21,061 nucleotides of DNA from Pelagophyceae sp. CCMP2097. Taxonomy: Eukaryota > Sar > Pelagophyceae. The notes under the pieces were generated by a model, which saw only the letters and a program-made list of their open reading frames with translations, had not been told where the DNA came from and did no database searches. A program made the position numbers and the translations under genes. The stretch is taken from NCBI GenBank assembly GCA_026770575.1, contig MU657218.1, positions 307,546 to 328,606 of the forward strand, written 5' to 3'. Shown here piece after piece: positions 1 through 8,933 of the stretch; the first letter of the stretch is position 1, and each line of letters begins with the position of its first letter.

Positions 1-1480
1 GCAGCCGCCTTTTGCCGCTGCTGGCGGCGCAGCCGCCGCAGGCAGGGCAGGAAAAGGGTCCGCGGGTCCGGGTCTAGGTCTTCGACTAGGCCCAGACCCG
101 AGACCCGGACCAGTTCGGCCGAGGCCAGACCCGAACCCGTACGAGACCCGGACCAGTTCGGCCGAGGCCAGACCCGAACCCGTACCCGCCTAAACCCGGA
201 CCCGGACCCGTGGCTATAGTCCCGGGCATGATGGCCCGGGCCCGAGACACCCGGTCCCGCGTCGCTGAATTATATGCTAAATTAAATCTCCCTTACTCGA
301 GTTTAATCGTTTTTGACTTTGGATTCTTCCTATACATGTATCTGATATCACGACCGAGTGCGGAGCACGTGGACTCGGACGTGCATTCCACCTTCCAGGT
401 GAATCACGAGCGCCTTGTTTACCCGTTCGCTCTGTGCCGGACGCTTGACCCTAAACACGAACCCGGACCCGGAACAAAAGGGCCGGACCCGAGACCCTGT
501 CCCTCAAAGGCCGAGACCAGAGCCGAGACCCGGATCCTAACTCCGGGTCAGCCCTGATGGGCGGACCTTGACCCGTCATTACCTCCGTTTTCGCGGGTCC
601 GGGTTCGAACTCGGAACCTATTCACTGGCCGCATGCGGCGCAGCCGCCTTATGCAACCGCAGCAGACGGCTCAGACGCCGCAGGCGGCGCAGCCGCCACA
701 TGCGGCGCAGCCGACACTGACGGCGCAGACGTCGCAGGCGACGCAGCAGCCGCTGGCGGCGCAGCCGCCTTTTGTCTCTGCTGGTGACGCAGTTGCGGCA
801 TGCGGCGCAGCAGCAGCAGGCGGCGCAGCAGCCTTTTGCCGCTGCTGGCTGCGCAGCGCGGCCTCATGCGTCGCAGCCGCCTCTTGCTGCCGCTGCTCGT
901 GGTTCAACCGTCGTAGGCGGCACAGCCGCCTCACGCATCCGTTGCAGGCGGCGTAGCCGTCTTTTCCCGCTGCTGACGGAGCAGCCACACCATTCGGCGC
1001 AGCCGCCTTATGCTGCTGCCGCTGGCGGCGCAGCCGCCTTATGCAGCAGACGCAGACGGCGCAGCCGCCTTTTGCTACTACTGGCTGTGCAGCCAACTCT
1101 TGCGGCGCAGCCACATCTTTGTACCGCTGCTCACGGTTCATACGTTGCAGCCGAAGCAGCAGCCTCACGCATCCGCCACATGAGGCGCAGCCGCCTTTTA
1201 TCGTTGCTGGCGGCGCAGCCGCAGCATGAGGCGCAGGTGCCTTATGCTGCCGCCGCAGGCGGCGCAGTCGCCTTATGCAGCCGCCGTAGTTGGTGCAGCC
1301 TACTTTTGCTGCTGTTTGCGTCTCAACCGACGCAGACGGCGCAGTTTCGCAAGTGGAGCAAACGCAGCAAACTGCGAAGTTGTTTTATTTTGTTGTTGAT
1401 GGCTGCAGCCGCCGCAGACGGCGTAGCCGTTTTCTGTTTCAGCTGCTTTCAAAACAGATGTTCTTCTTAGGCCGCGCGCA
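1..1480. repeat. Degenerate GC-rich minisatellite block (core GGCGCAGCCGCC)
   Basis: Dense head-to-tail copies of a 12-18 bp unit with core GGCGCAGCCGCC, often followed by TTNTGC, run from about 633 to 1440, with further copies at 1-50. The unit is degenerate and its spacing varies, so all six frames stay open for long stretches and give low-complexity translations (AAQPP, RRSRL and GGAAA types). Frame drift between units shows it is not selected as protein. The block is split at about 50-630 by CCCGGA/ACCCG-rich sequence and a short AT-richer piece (about 265-360). No gene is seen in 1-1714. Confidence 0.8.
100..185. repeat. Perfect 43-bp tandem duplication
   Basis: Positions 100-142 and 143-185 are identical 43-bp copies (starting GAGACCCGGACCAGTTCGGC). 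Perfect identity inside an otherwise degenerate repeat field indicates a recent duplication. It lies in a CCCGGAC-rich stretch that resumes at about 455-620. Confidence 0.9.
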
Positions 1481-1714
1481 GTTGTTCATTGGTCGTTATG
1501 GACAACCGCTGGAGCCTGTCTATAGTCTCAAAAACGAGTTATATACCCTTTTTCATTTTTGGTGTTCTATTGTACTGTCCTGCGCCGCTAGCTTATAGTT
1601 TTCGGCGTTTTCCGAAGAGAGTCTACACTCAGTCGATACCTCTTGCCCCGCCTTTCACGCACAAACGCACGGGAGGGTTTTGAGGGTACTAGACCCCATC
1701 GATCTACAGCCTCG

Positions 1715-2345
1715 CGTCAATGTATTGTAGCGGGAAATAGGTTTTTTACTCCAAAGGGTTTTATTTAAAGGTTTTAAAGGGTTTTAAAGGGGTTTTATGG
1801 GGTTTTATATGTAAAAAGAAAAGACGGGACCTTAAAAGGTGCCTACGACCTCCTAGCTCCTTCCCCTGTATCCTGCATCAGTAAAGACGTGTAAATCAAA
1901 CTCCAAATAAACTTCGCCAAAACCGACTAGCGATAGCTTGTTTGAAAGGCAGCCTGAGGCGTCGTCCGGGATGAGTACCGGTCGTCCGGGAGGCGTCGTC
2001 CGCAACTACCTCGAGAGCTGCGACGACGACGGACTGCTCGAAGCCGGCGAATCCCCAGACGACGACGAGCCAGAGGAAGACGTCGTCGACCTGACCCAGG
2101 AGGAGGCACTCTGACATACGTCGCCTAAAACAAGTTTTTTTTCTTTGAAGCGCGTTTTGCGTGCTATATTTCCTCCGACGACGCCACCGTCACACAGGAC
2201 ACGTATAACACGACGCAAACAAAATTCGCAGCAGGGTTTTTAAGGGTTTTATTCATTTTGGGGGCAGGGTTTTAAAGGGTTTTATACGATAAAAACCGGT
2301 TTTATACTATTTGGGTTTTAATCCTCCCGCTACAATACGTCAATG
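1715..2345. mobile_element. Non-autonomous DNA transposon with 13-bp TIRs and 8-bp target duplication
   Basis: The left end 1723-1735 reads TATTGTAGCGGGA and the right end 2325-2337 is its exact reverse complement. The element is immediately flanked by the direct repeat CGTCAATG at 1715-1722 and 2338-2345. Element length is 615 bp. Subterminal regions on both sides carry repeated GGGTTTTAAAGG-type motifs (1756-1800 and 2237-2315) in the same orientation. An 8-bp duplication is typical of hAT, P and Merlin-type elements, but the terminus does not match the usual hAT CAGGG start, so the superfamily is left open. It lacks room for a full transposase and is best read as an internally deleted derivative. 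Confidence 0.85.
1911..2114 (+). pseudogene. C-terminal coding remnant inside the transposon
   Basis: An open frame from 1911 to the TGA at 2112-2114 sits in the middle of the 615-bp element. From the ATG at 1971 it encodes 47 residues with a strongly acidic C-terminus (runs such as SPDDDEPEEDVVDLTQEEAL). The frame upstream of 1911 is closed by TAA. GC content is far above the AT-rich element ends, as expected for a surviving 3' coding exon. I infer it is the tail of the parent transposase, kept after internal deletion; it shows no recognisable catalytic motif. It could instead be captured host sequence. Long minus-strand frames over the same bases look like shadows. Confidence 0.4.
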
Positions 2346-2473
2346 TAATACTATCGCCGAAAAAAAGGCGAAAAAAAAAAAAAATCCGGATACCTTTAAG
2401 CGTCAACGCATGAGAAGGTTCCCAATGATCGGCACGGGGACATTCTACTGCCTCACCAGACTGAAATTAACAG

Positions 2474-2613
2474 ACAAACGTTCACTACGAATAGTACAAA
2501 TCCTTAAAAAGTAATAGGCGCCGGCCCCTGCGGGGCCCTATCCAAACAAACGTTCTCTACGAATAAAACAAATCCTTAGATAGTAATAGGCGCCAGGCCC
2601 TGCGGGGCCCTGT
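2474..2613. repeat. Two tandem 72-bp units ending in a GGCCCC-TGC-GGGGCC hairpin
   Basis: Unit one starts at 2474 (ACAAACGTTC) and unit two at 2546, a period of 72 bp. Each ends with AGTAATAGGCGCC followed by a GC-rich palindrome around GGCCCCTGCGGGGCC. Related solitary copies of the 3' half occur at about 3030-3066 and 3129-3178, and in the opposite orientation at about 12421-12462. This marks a dispersed family spread across the locus rather than a local tandem array. Confidence 0.75.
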
Positions 2614-2633
2614 GAATTATCTCAAGTAGAGTA

Positions 2634-2988
2634 AAGGTCAATTTAAGAACCTGGTCAATTTAAGAACCGACGAAAAAATCGACAAAAGACGTTCAATATC
2701 TCAATAAGGCATTTATAAGGCCCAATTAAAATCCATTAAATCCCTTATTGGGATATTATCCGGCTCCAGGGGCCCGGTTCTTAATCTGACCGGCGGTTTT
2801 TAAGGAACCGATGGTCGGTCCGGACTCTGCCTATGCTAAATTTCTCACAGAAGTCCTCCGCGGACGCCATGATTTGGGGGTGGGTGGAGGGGACCCAGAC
2901 GCGTCCCCTGGCAGCGTCAAAACTGCAAACAACGGCGTCGCCGGGCCGCTGATTTTTTTTTCGCTTAGCCGGTTCTTAAATTGACCTT
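2634..2988. mobile_element. Inverted-repeat element, ends GGTCAATTTAAGAACC (MITE-like)
   Basis: GGTCAATTTAAGAACC occurs at 2636-2651 and again directly at 2653-2668. Its exact reverse complement is at 2971-2986, extending to an 18-bp match with the adjoining AA/TT. A degenerate inverted copy lies at 2776-2791. The layout fits a short inverted-repeat transposon with a duplicated left end and a nested internal end. No clean target-site duplication could be defined, so the exact borders and family are unsure. No coding frame is seen inside. Confidence 0.6.
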
Positions 2989-3002
2989 AAGGATTCCTAC
3001 TC

Positions 3003-3178
3003 TAGTAGAAACAATTCTTAGTTAGGAATTCCTAGTAATAGCAGCCGGCCCCTACGGGGCCCTTGAACATAAATATACCAGTCTGAAAAAGTTCTTTTGA
3101 CAGTAGGAATTCCTAACTGTTACGAAACCAAAAAATCCTTAGATAGTAATAGCCGCCGGCCCCTACGGGGCCCTAAGG
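3003..3178. repeat. Palindromic TAGGAATTCCTA motifs and hairpin units
   Basis: The 12-bp palindrome TAGGAATTCCTA or close variants occurs near 3020-3032 and 3103-3115, next to two more AGTAATAG-GCCGGCCCC hairpin units. The same palindrome recurs at 13859-13902. The last hairpin unit (3129-3178) runs into the 3' end of the short-chain dehydrogenase gene on the minus strand and supplies its stop codon. Confidence 0.6.
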
Positions 3179-4731
3179 ACGACGGCGGCGCCGATGGCCG
3201 TGTAGCCGCCGTCGACGGGGATGAACGCGCCGTGGACCTAGGGGGGGCTCTTCTTCGATGGACGAGCGAGCGCCCGCGGCATCGACGGACCATCGCCGCC
3301 GAATCCGAGAGGAGCCAGAGGATGGGCTTGGCGACGTCGCAAGGCTCGGGAAAGCGCCGCAGCGGGATGTGGGCCAGCCTTGAAGGATATCAGGATGCGT
3401 AGGCCAAAGTCGCGACGCAAGACGCACATCTGCTCAGCCTTTCCCGCATCGCCCCACGCCGCGCGGCCCAGGTCCGTCATGGTCACCGTCGGTGCGACGG
3501 TGTTGACGCGGACGCCCAAAGGGCCCAACTCCTACGGCAGGTGTGCAAGGGGCCCAACTCCTGCGGGACGTGTGCGGCCCCCCAAAGGCGACCCCCTTCT
3601 CGCCGCGCCCCCCAAAAGACGCACGAGCGCCATGACGCGCGTGAGCTGGTTCAGCGCGCCCTTGGAGGCGCAGTAGCTAGCGTGGCGGTCACTCGCGTGG
3701 CGTGGGTCTAGTCACTCGCGCGGCGTGGTCTCATCACTGGTAGCGGTCACTGGTAGCGTGGTCTCATCACTGGTAGCGTGGTGTCATCACTAGTAGCTTA
3801 ACGCTCGCGCTCCGGGGTCGCCCGGCGCCCGAGGGCCACGAGGTCCTCTGGCGTGCATCTCTATGATACCGCCCGCGACGGGGCCGTTGTTTCCGTGACG
3901 GTTGACTCGGGGCTCCGCACGCCGCGCGCTCGGGCATGCCCGAAACGCCACTCGGCACCGACGAAACGTTGACCTACGGCCAAGGTGGCGGCAGGCGCGA
4001 AGCGGCCCTACGTGTGTGCGAAGGCTACGAGGCCGTCGCCGATCGTCTCACGATGGCGCAGCCGCTGCGTTTCTCGGTTGCCCAATGCCGCGCGACGGTT
4101 TGCGAGACGAACATGGCCGCGCGGACGTTGACGTTCATAATCGAATCCCAGGCCTAAAAACGCAAGCGTCGTCAGCGTCGGCCTTTCCGCTTCCGCGGCT
4201 CCAGCGCACCGCCTCTGTGACTTCGAGAAATTTCTGCGTGACGTTTGTGCCGGCGCAGTTGACGATAAAGTCGACTGGATGCCACGCGTAAGCTTCGGCC
4301 GCTGCTCTGCGGCAGTGGTCGACTGAGGCAAGGTCGGCGACAACCCCCCAAAAGCAGCCCTCCGGGAAGATCAAGCCGAGAGTGTCGAGATCCGCCCGCG
4401 TCCGAGCCACGCCGACGACGCGACAACCTAGAAAGGAGTCTGCGCGTCGATGGGACGCCTGCGCGCCGTCTGCGCGTCGTCTGCACGTCCTTTCTGCGCG
4501 TCCTTTGGGAACGGTAGAAAGGCACTCGGGAGCCGCGCGTCCTTGTTGGATGATTCCCCCGGCACAAATCTCGAGCCTCTCCCGCCCTCGAGGCTCGGTC
4601 ATCGTCTGCCGTTCTTGCCGACGTAAAGGTCCGACGCTGGGGATACCCGCGCTTTCCAACTCGATGCAGACCTGCCGTCCGATCCCTTTCCCCGCGCCCG
4701 TCACCAGCGCCACCTTGCCCGCAAACGCCAT
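3163..4731 (-). CDS. Short-chain dehydrogenase/reductase, L-xylulose reductase (DCXR)-like
   Basis: Likely an NADPH-dependent carbonyl or L-xylulose reductase (sugar and dicarbonyl metabolism). Exons on the minus strand: 4731-4647, 4427-4210, 4153-4052, 3973-3959, about 3676-3625, 3531-3428, 3378-3291, 3237-3163. Apart from the unresolved join noted below, phases agree at every junction. The cofactor loop TGAGKGIG is at residues 11-18, NCAG at 85-88, NVNVRAAMF near 108, VNVSS at 136-140, the catalytic YCASK motif in exon 5, then GVRVNTVAPTV and a C-terminal IPVDGG. The whole Asn-Ser-Tyr-Lys set is present, and the tail around EQMLAHIPLRRFPEP follows the DCXR pattern. Length, about 250 residues, fits the family (about 244). 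About 12 residues between VNVSS and YCASK could not be placed; that stretch (3677-3958) holds a short tandem repeat. One candidate piece near 3843-3814 reads DLVALGRRAT. The stop lies in a repeat element. Confidence 0.85.
3690..3800. repeat. Tandem repeat TCACTGGTAGCGTGG within the dehydrogenase gene
   Basis: About six degenerate copies of a unit like GGTCTCATCACTGGTAGCGT lie in what must be mostly intron between the VNVSS and YCASK exons of the dehydrogenase. The repeat hides the true splice sites of the short exon expected there. Confidence 0.7.
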
Positions 4732-5074
4732 GGCCCGCGGACGCGGCTCCTCGGCGGCGGCGCGCGGGGGCGCGCGAGAGGCAAAGCGGGAACAAAGCCG
4801 GATACGCTCGCTGAAACGGTACCGCGAGAGCTCTGCAAAGCACAGGTCGAAAAAGGAGACAGAGCTCCTGATATTAGATGGGTTTTCTCGCGTAACATCT
4901 CGACTCCTTGACCCCACTCGTCTCGAGCCCGCACGGCGATTCCGCGTACACGCTTTGGGGCGCGTCTTCGTCGCGAGGGGCCACCCATGGCCATGCAAAT
5001 TTTGTCCCGGGCCGGTGAGTAGAGCCTACAATCTGCCTGTGTCAATTGTCGAGCGATGGACGCCCTCCAACTCC

Positions 5075-5376
5075 GCCCCAGTAGCCAAAGTGCGTGCCCT
5101 CGGACCCGGTATCCGCGCTCAACATAGGTACGAATGGATACCGGGTCCGAGGGCACGCATTCGGCACCTCCCGGCGCCGACGATACCCAAAAAGTGGCCA
5201 ACGCGCTTAGAAAGCACCCAGGGGTGCCCCAGTGGCCAAAGTGCGTGCCCTCGGGCCCGGTATCCACGGTCAACATAGGTACGAATGGATACCGCGCCCG
5301 AGGTCACGCATTCGGCGCCTCCCGGCGGCGATGATAGGCAAAAAGTGGCCAACGCGCTTAGAAAGCACCCCGGGGT
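5075..5376. repeat. 151-bp tandem duplication, each copy containing a long palindrome
   Basis: Copies 5075-5225 and 5226-5376 are direct repeats with period 151 bp and only scattered differences. In copy one, 5091-5114 and 5136-5159 are a perfect 24-bp inverted repeat (TGCGTGCCCTCGGACCCGGT plus ATCC) around a 21-nt loop. In copy two the equivalent arms (5242-5265, 5287-5310) have a few mismatches. On either strand the arms could fold as a strong hairpin. Frames read through the repeats but no family is recognised. The differences between arms of copy two suggest it is decaying. Confidence 0.85.
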
Positions 5377-5379
5377 GCT

Positions 5380-5886
5380 GCTGTCGACGCGCCGATGTCT
5401 GGAAAGCTGTGGATGGCCTCCCGACGACTTCTTCGCCGCCGCTGTTATCGGCGTATCGGTGGAGATGTGGAAAGTAAACAATGTAGCTGTGGTGAGGATC
5501 CTTGTGAGAAGCGGCGAGATGACAAAGGTTACAACAGCGAAAAATGAGTTCAATGGGGGCGTCTGGTTCTTCGTGGGCCCGCCACCGAACGGCTTCGTAC
5601 CTACGGCTGCGGGCACGTACGACCTCGGTGGCTTTTTGAGGTTGGGACAGGCGTCCAAGCGACCGAAAACGTCCCATAAAGAATCATCTTTGGGCTCCGT
5701 CTTCGAGCCGGATCGCGACGACTTGTCCGAGTCAGATCGCGACGACTCGTCCGATGGAGACGGGCCGTCTTCGTCGGATACAGGCGAGTCAGAGGCTCCC
5801 GACGACGCCTCGCCGGCGCGCGATGGTCTCGACACCGCGCCCGACACGCGCGGCCGCCGCAGCCGCCGTGCCGCCGCGCGCAACAA
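5380..5886 (-). pseudogene. Possible piggyBac-like transposase N-terminal remnant
   Basis: The minus-strand frame has an acidic Ser-rich stretch (pattern SDEDGPSPSDESSRSDSD), then a segment containing PTKNQTPPLNSFF and SPLLTRILTTATLFT. Order and spacing resemble the N-terminal part of piggyBac-type transposases, where a Pro-rich lead is followed by TPLDFF...LL..I...TNRYA. No DDD catalytic core follows, because the 151-bp repeats begin at once. The plus strand is also open here (5285-6052) with an acidic Asp/Ser stretch, so the coding strand is uncertain. I treat this as a decayed fragment at best. Confidence 0.25.
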
Positions 5887-6143
5887 TGCGCGCGGCGCTG
5901 GCTTGCAAGCCGCGCGCGCACTTGCCGATGGGCGGAGGCGGACACGTGAGGAGCGCGGCCGGGAAGGCGCCGCCAGCCGCCGGCGCTCGCTGCAGACGGA
6001 GACGGACGAGTCGCGGCGCCCACCGCCGCCAGCCCGAAGGTGGGTCCTATAGGGACCCCCTGGTTCGAAAGTGCCTGTAGCATCTTCAAACGCATTGCAC
6101 TCCCCGGCCGTCTCTCGTTTGACGGCTCTTCGCTCGACGATTC

Positions 6144-6153
6144 TATATATAGG
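6144..6153. promoter_or_regulatory. TATA-like box TATATATAGG
   Basis: An isolated TATATATAGG in strongly GC-rich surroundings. It can be read on either strand: before the open frame at about 6170-6523 (+), or before the decayed minus-strand region below 6100. Which gene it serves, if any, is unknown. Confidence 0.35.
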
Positions 6154-6169
6154 CCGCGCGTCAGTTCCG

Positions 6170-6523
6170 TCGCGTCAACGCCAGCTCATCTTCGTCGGCG
6201 TCGTCAAGCCGTGGGTCAGTCCGCCGGCCGGCAGCGCAGCCGTCAAGCTGCAAGCGCTCGAGGGCCACGACGAGCGCGTCCAAAAGTGGCTGCCGGTGCG
6301 GAGGCGCGCGGGCATCAAGGAGAAGGCGCACTACCTCCACGACCTCATCGCGCACGGCTCGCAGGTCGTCGAGTTCTTCAAGGCGAACCTGCCCGGGAGA
6401 TGTCCGCAGGAGTTCAACTGCGAGATGCAGGAAGCGTGCAACAAGCTCTGCAAGCTCGAGCTGCCGCGCTTGAGGTCAACGGCCACCCTGGTGGACGCGA
6501 GGAAGAACGCCTGGCGCGCGTGA
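6170..6523 (+). CDS. Unrecognised open frame, partial hypothetical protein
   Basis: The frame ending at the TGA at 6521-6523 gives a normal, non-repetitive composition: VQKWLPVRRRAGIKEKAHYL, then an HDLIAHGSQVVEFFKANL segment and EACNKLCKLEL, mostly helical with several Cys. It is downstream of a TATA-like box, but there is no good ATG after that box, so the start is unknown and an upstream exon may be missing. It does not match a family I recognise. The end touches a minus-strand frame, so one of the two may be a shadow. Confidence 0.3.
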   Translation, partial: SRQRQLIFVGVVKPWVSPPAGSAAVKLQALEGHDERVQKWLPVRRRAGIKEKAHYLHDLIAHGSQVVEFFKANLPGRCPQEFNCEMQEACNKLCKLELPRLRSTATLVDARKNAWRA

Positions 6524-6529
6524 TGCACG

Positions 6530-7053
6530 GCCGTGGCGTCGTGCTCGTCGCGCACGAACGGCGCCGACTGCGGCGCGAGCCCGGCACCCGTCCAAACCAC
6601 GAACTCGATCAACGACTTTTGCGGCGCCAGCGCCTCGTCGGGGAAGTCCCACACGAATAGGCCGTGCTCGGGCTCCTCCAGCAGCAAGCCGAGGAACGTC
6701 CCGTCAATCGTCGCCTCGTGCGCCTTGGCGCCAAAGTGATATTTTGCCCACGCAGATCCAAATTGGCAAGCGCCTATTCGGACCGGTGCGCCAGGCTGGT
6801 ACGGTCCGCGAGACCGCCGCTCTGCCATCACAGCAGCTGGCACGCGGATGGGGGGCGGGCCGTCCCTCCACACGAAGACAGGAAAGGACCTCCATTCGAA
6901 TTCGTTGGGTATGCAACGGCCCAGCCAGCCAAAAGTGCAAGGTCCCCTAATCGCAAGTCTTTTCGACCTGTGAAGCGGAACAAAGCTTAAAGCGCCGGTA
7001 CCGCGGTCCTTCACGTCGTTGCGACGACGGAAGTCGGACTCGTGTTTGGCCAT
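6530..7053 (-). CDS. Unrecognised conserved-looking protein, possibly transposon-derived
   Basis: An uninterrupted minus-strand frame from the ATG at 7053. It first reads MAKHESDFRRRNDVKDRG, then a well-formed domain (VRIGACQFGSAWAKYHFG, IDGTFLGLLL, HGLFVWDFPDEALAPQ). Alternating hydrophobic strands with Trp, Gly and acidic residues suggest a small beta-barrel (Tudor or chromo-like) fold, but this is only a look-alike call. The frame remains open to 6331; past about 6530 the composition degrades. It sits upstream, on the same strand, of the piggyBac-like fragment, and the two could be ends of one broken transposon gene. Function not known. Confidence 0.35.
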
Positions 7054-7140
7054 CGGAGCGTCCGCCGCCCTCTGCCGCCCGCGGGGCTGCGCAGTAGACT
7101 TGGTCCGAAGCGCGGAGCTGCCCGGGGCTTGCAGGGTGGG

Positions 7141-8933
7141 ATGATGAGTATAGCCCGCTACCTCGCCCTCGCGGTCCTCACCGCCGCCTCGGACCACCAC
7201 CACCCACTCCGCGGCAACATGTGCGGCCGATGCAAGGCCGGCGGCATCGGCGACGGTGCGCACTGCTGAATGACCTCTTTCGTGTCCCGGCCTTTGCGGC
7301 GCCGCCCCGCGCCGCCTGACGGTGGTCCTAGGGGGCGTCGGCGTCGACGGCCGCTACGGCTGCCTCGCCTGGTGCTCCAACGCGGGATACTGCGGCGACG
7401 GGGACGTGTACAGACGAGGCGCGTCTTCTGATGAACGGCAGAGGCTCCCCGGGGGCCCGCATTCGGTGGCCTCCCTTCCTCTGACGCATCAGCAGGCCTC
7501 GACTGCCGCGGGCGGCTCGACGTGCCAACGGAGGCGCGGGCCGCCGCCGAAAGCGCGTAAAACCCGCAGCGTCTCGCGGGAGCGTGACTTGTCTATTGAC
7601 GGTCTATGCGGGCCGTCTCTACGGACGACGGTCTATGCGGCCGTCTCTACGGACGTCTATGCGTCCCTCATTTTCGCCTTTAGGCGCGCGGCGCGGTACG
7701 ACGCGGGTTTCCTGGCCGAGCATGGCAAAGAGGGCCACACGCAGCACGTCCGTCAACAAGACCACTCTGAACGATTCGGCCGCGCGATATCTATAAGAGG
7801 CGAGCGGCACTGCGGCACGGGCTGGGTCAGAATCATGACGACGCAGAACTGCGCTCAAGTGCGGCACTTTTGGTCGCCGAAGCTGGACTCGGACGGCCTC
7901 TACGGTGCACCTCCGCGCCTCTTTGCGGACGAAAACTGCCCGTGATGCGTTGAAAAAGGCCCCCCCCAGAGAGATGGGCTGATGCGATGATGCGTTTGAC
8001 TCCGCTAGGTTGGAAGCACGACTTCATCCCTTCGTCGTTAAGTTCCAAGTCGCGAGATGTGATGATCGTGGTCTTCAGAAACGCGGCGAGTTGGGTCCCC
8101 AAGATGCTTAAAGCGTCCTACTCCGCCCCAATCGAGCAGCTCCCACGCAACCTCGCCGCGTTCCTGGCAAAGGCCTTCGACGAGCAAGGTCGGATCTTTG
8201 GGCGCAGGGCTTTAGGCCACCCGCTTTCTACTATAGGCCACCCGCTTTCTACCATAGGCCATTCCTTCACAAACCTCCTCGACTTACGCTCGCAAAAGTA
8301 CAAGCAGTACCTCCACGCCGCCACGACGCACGACAACGTCGTCGCCGTGCGCTACGAGGACCTGCTCGCACAAAAGCGGCGTCTTTGAAAACGGACGCGT
8401 CGGAGGACCAAATTAGATCCAAACTCTATTCAAAACAGGTCGAGCCGCGCTACCTCTTCCGGCACCTCTCCACCGAGCTCGGGCTGCCTTGTGCGCATTC
8501 GCAGCGCGCATTTTCGTTTGTTAGAGGGTACGTCCTTCACGTTGGATTCTAGACCACCCGACGTTCAGATCACTGATCAAGGTATGCAAAATTCGGCGGC
8601 CTAGCGCCGCACTCGACCAAGGGCTCGCCAAAGGCCAAGGAGCATTTGGAAAAGGTCGGCCACGAATGGTAAAAAATTGAAGCCCAGAGGCCTTGCAAAC
8701 GCCCTCCCCGCGGCCTTTGCGACGCCCTGCAGTCGCTTGGGCGCCCCCCGCTTACGGAACCGCGTAGGCTGGCCTCAAACTGGCACGCGCTGGTGTCGCG
8801 CCTCGACGCGGGGCTCGAGTTGGATTTGGGCTACAAGTACGGGCAGCTCGGCGTCTGGGACGCTGCTTCGCAGCCCGCCCATTCTAAAGTCCTCCGCCTC
8901 GAGAACTATACCCTGGAGCGCAGAAAGCGATGA
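7141..8933 (+). pseudogene. Secreted Cys-rich / P-loop sulfotransferase-like gene, decayed
   Basis: Exon 7141-7255 encodes a signal peptide (MMSIARYLALAVLTAAS) and CGRC. It joins in phase to 7332-7405 (YGCLAWCSNAGYCGDGD), making a Cys-rich lumenal module. Around 7780-7945 the frame carries GERHCGTGWVR, which matches the 5'-phosphosulfate loop of the GERNSGTN sulfotransferase-like family. From 8012, KHDFIP and VVFRNAASWVPKM give the 3'-phosphate site, followed by VAVRYEDLLA. Further pieces are 8438-8527 and 8582-8669 (GYAKFGGLAPHSTKGSPKAK). Damage is clear: a TAA at 8670-8672 where the frame should continue, a one-base frame change near 8715-8730 (ALPAAF to CDALQSLG), and a 21-bp in-frame duplication at 8213-8254. 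The last recognisable frame ends at 8933. Substrate unknown; in a living copy it would transfer sulfate from PAPS in the secretory pathway. Confidence 0.65.
8213..8260 (+). repeat. 21-bp in-frame tandem duplication (GHPLSTI)
   Basis: TAGGCCACCCGCTTTCTACT-type units begin at 8213 and 8234, with a third partial unit at 8255. Each adds GHPLSTI to the sulfotransferase-like protein between GRRAL and the following FTNLLDLRSQKY. The near-identity suggests a recent slippage event. Confidence 0.85.

Noticed and set aside
633..1598. Long overlapping open frames on both strands in the minisatellite
   Set aside because: Low-complexity translations of a drifting GC repeat; open in several frames at once.
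1489..1683. 64-codon plus frame with hydrophobic segment
   Set aside because: No neighbouring support, no family match, in the repeat field just before the transposon.
1741..2320. GGGTTTTAAAGG repeats as telomeric sequence
   Set aside because: They lie inside the transposon, are irregular, and do not form a TTTAGGG array.
2311..2514. Plus frame across the right transposon end
   Set aside because: Crosses the terminal inverted repeat and target duplication, with a poly-Lys run from an A-tract.
4382..5278. 298-codon plus frame antisense to the dehydrogenase
   Set aside because: Arg/Pro/Ser-rich shadow crossing the dehydrogenase exons and the tandem repeats.
5285..6052. 255-codon plus frame with acidic stretch as a gene
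   Set aside because: Begins in the tandem repeat and ends in Arg-rich low complexity; the opposite strand has the better motif match, though neither is firm.
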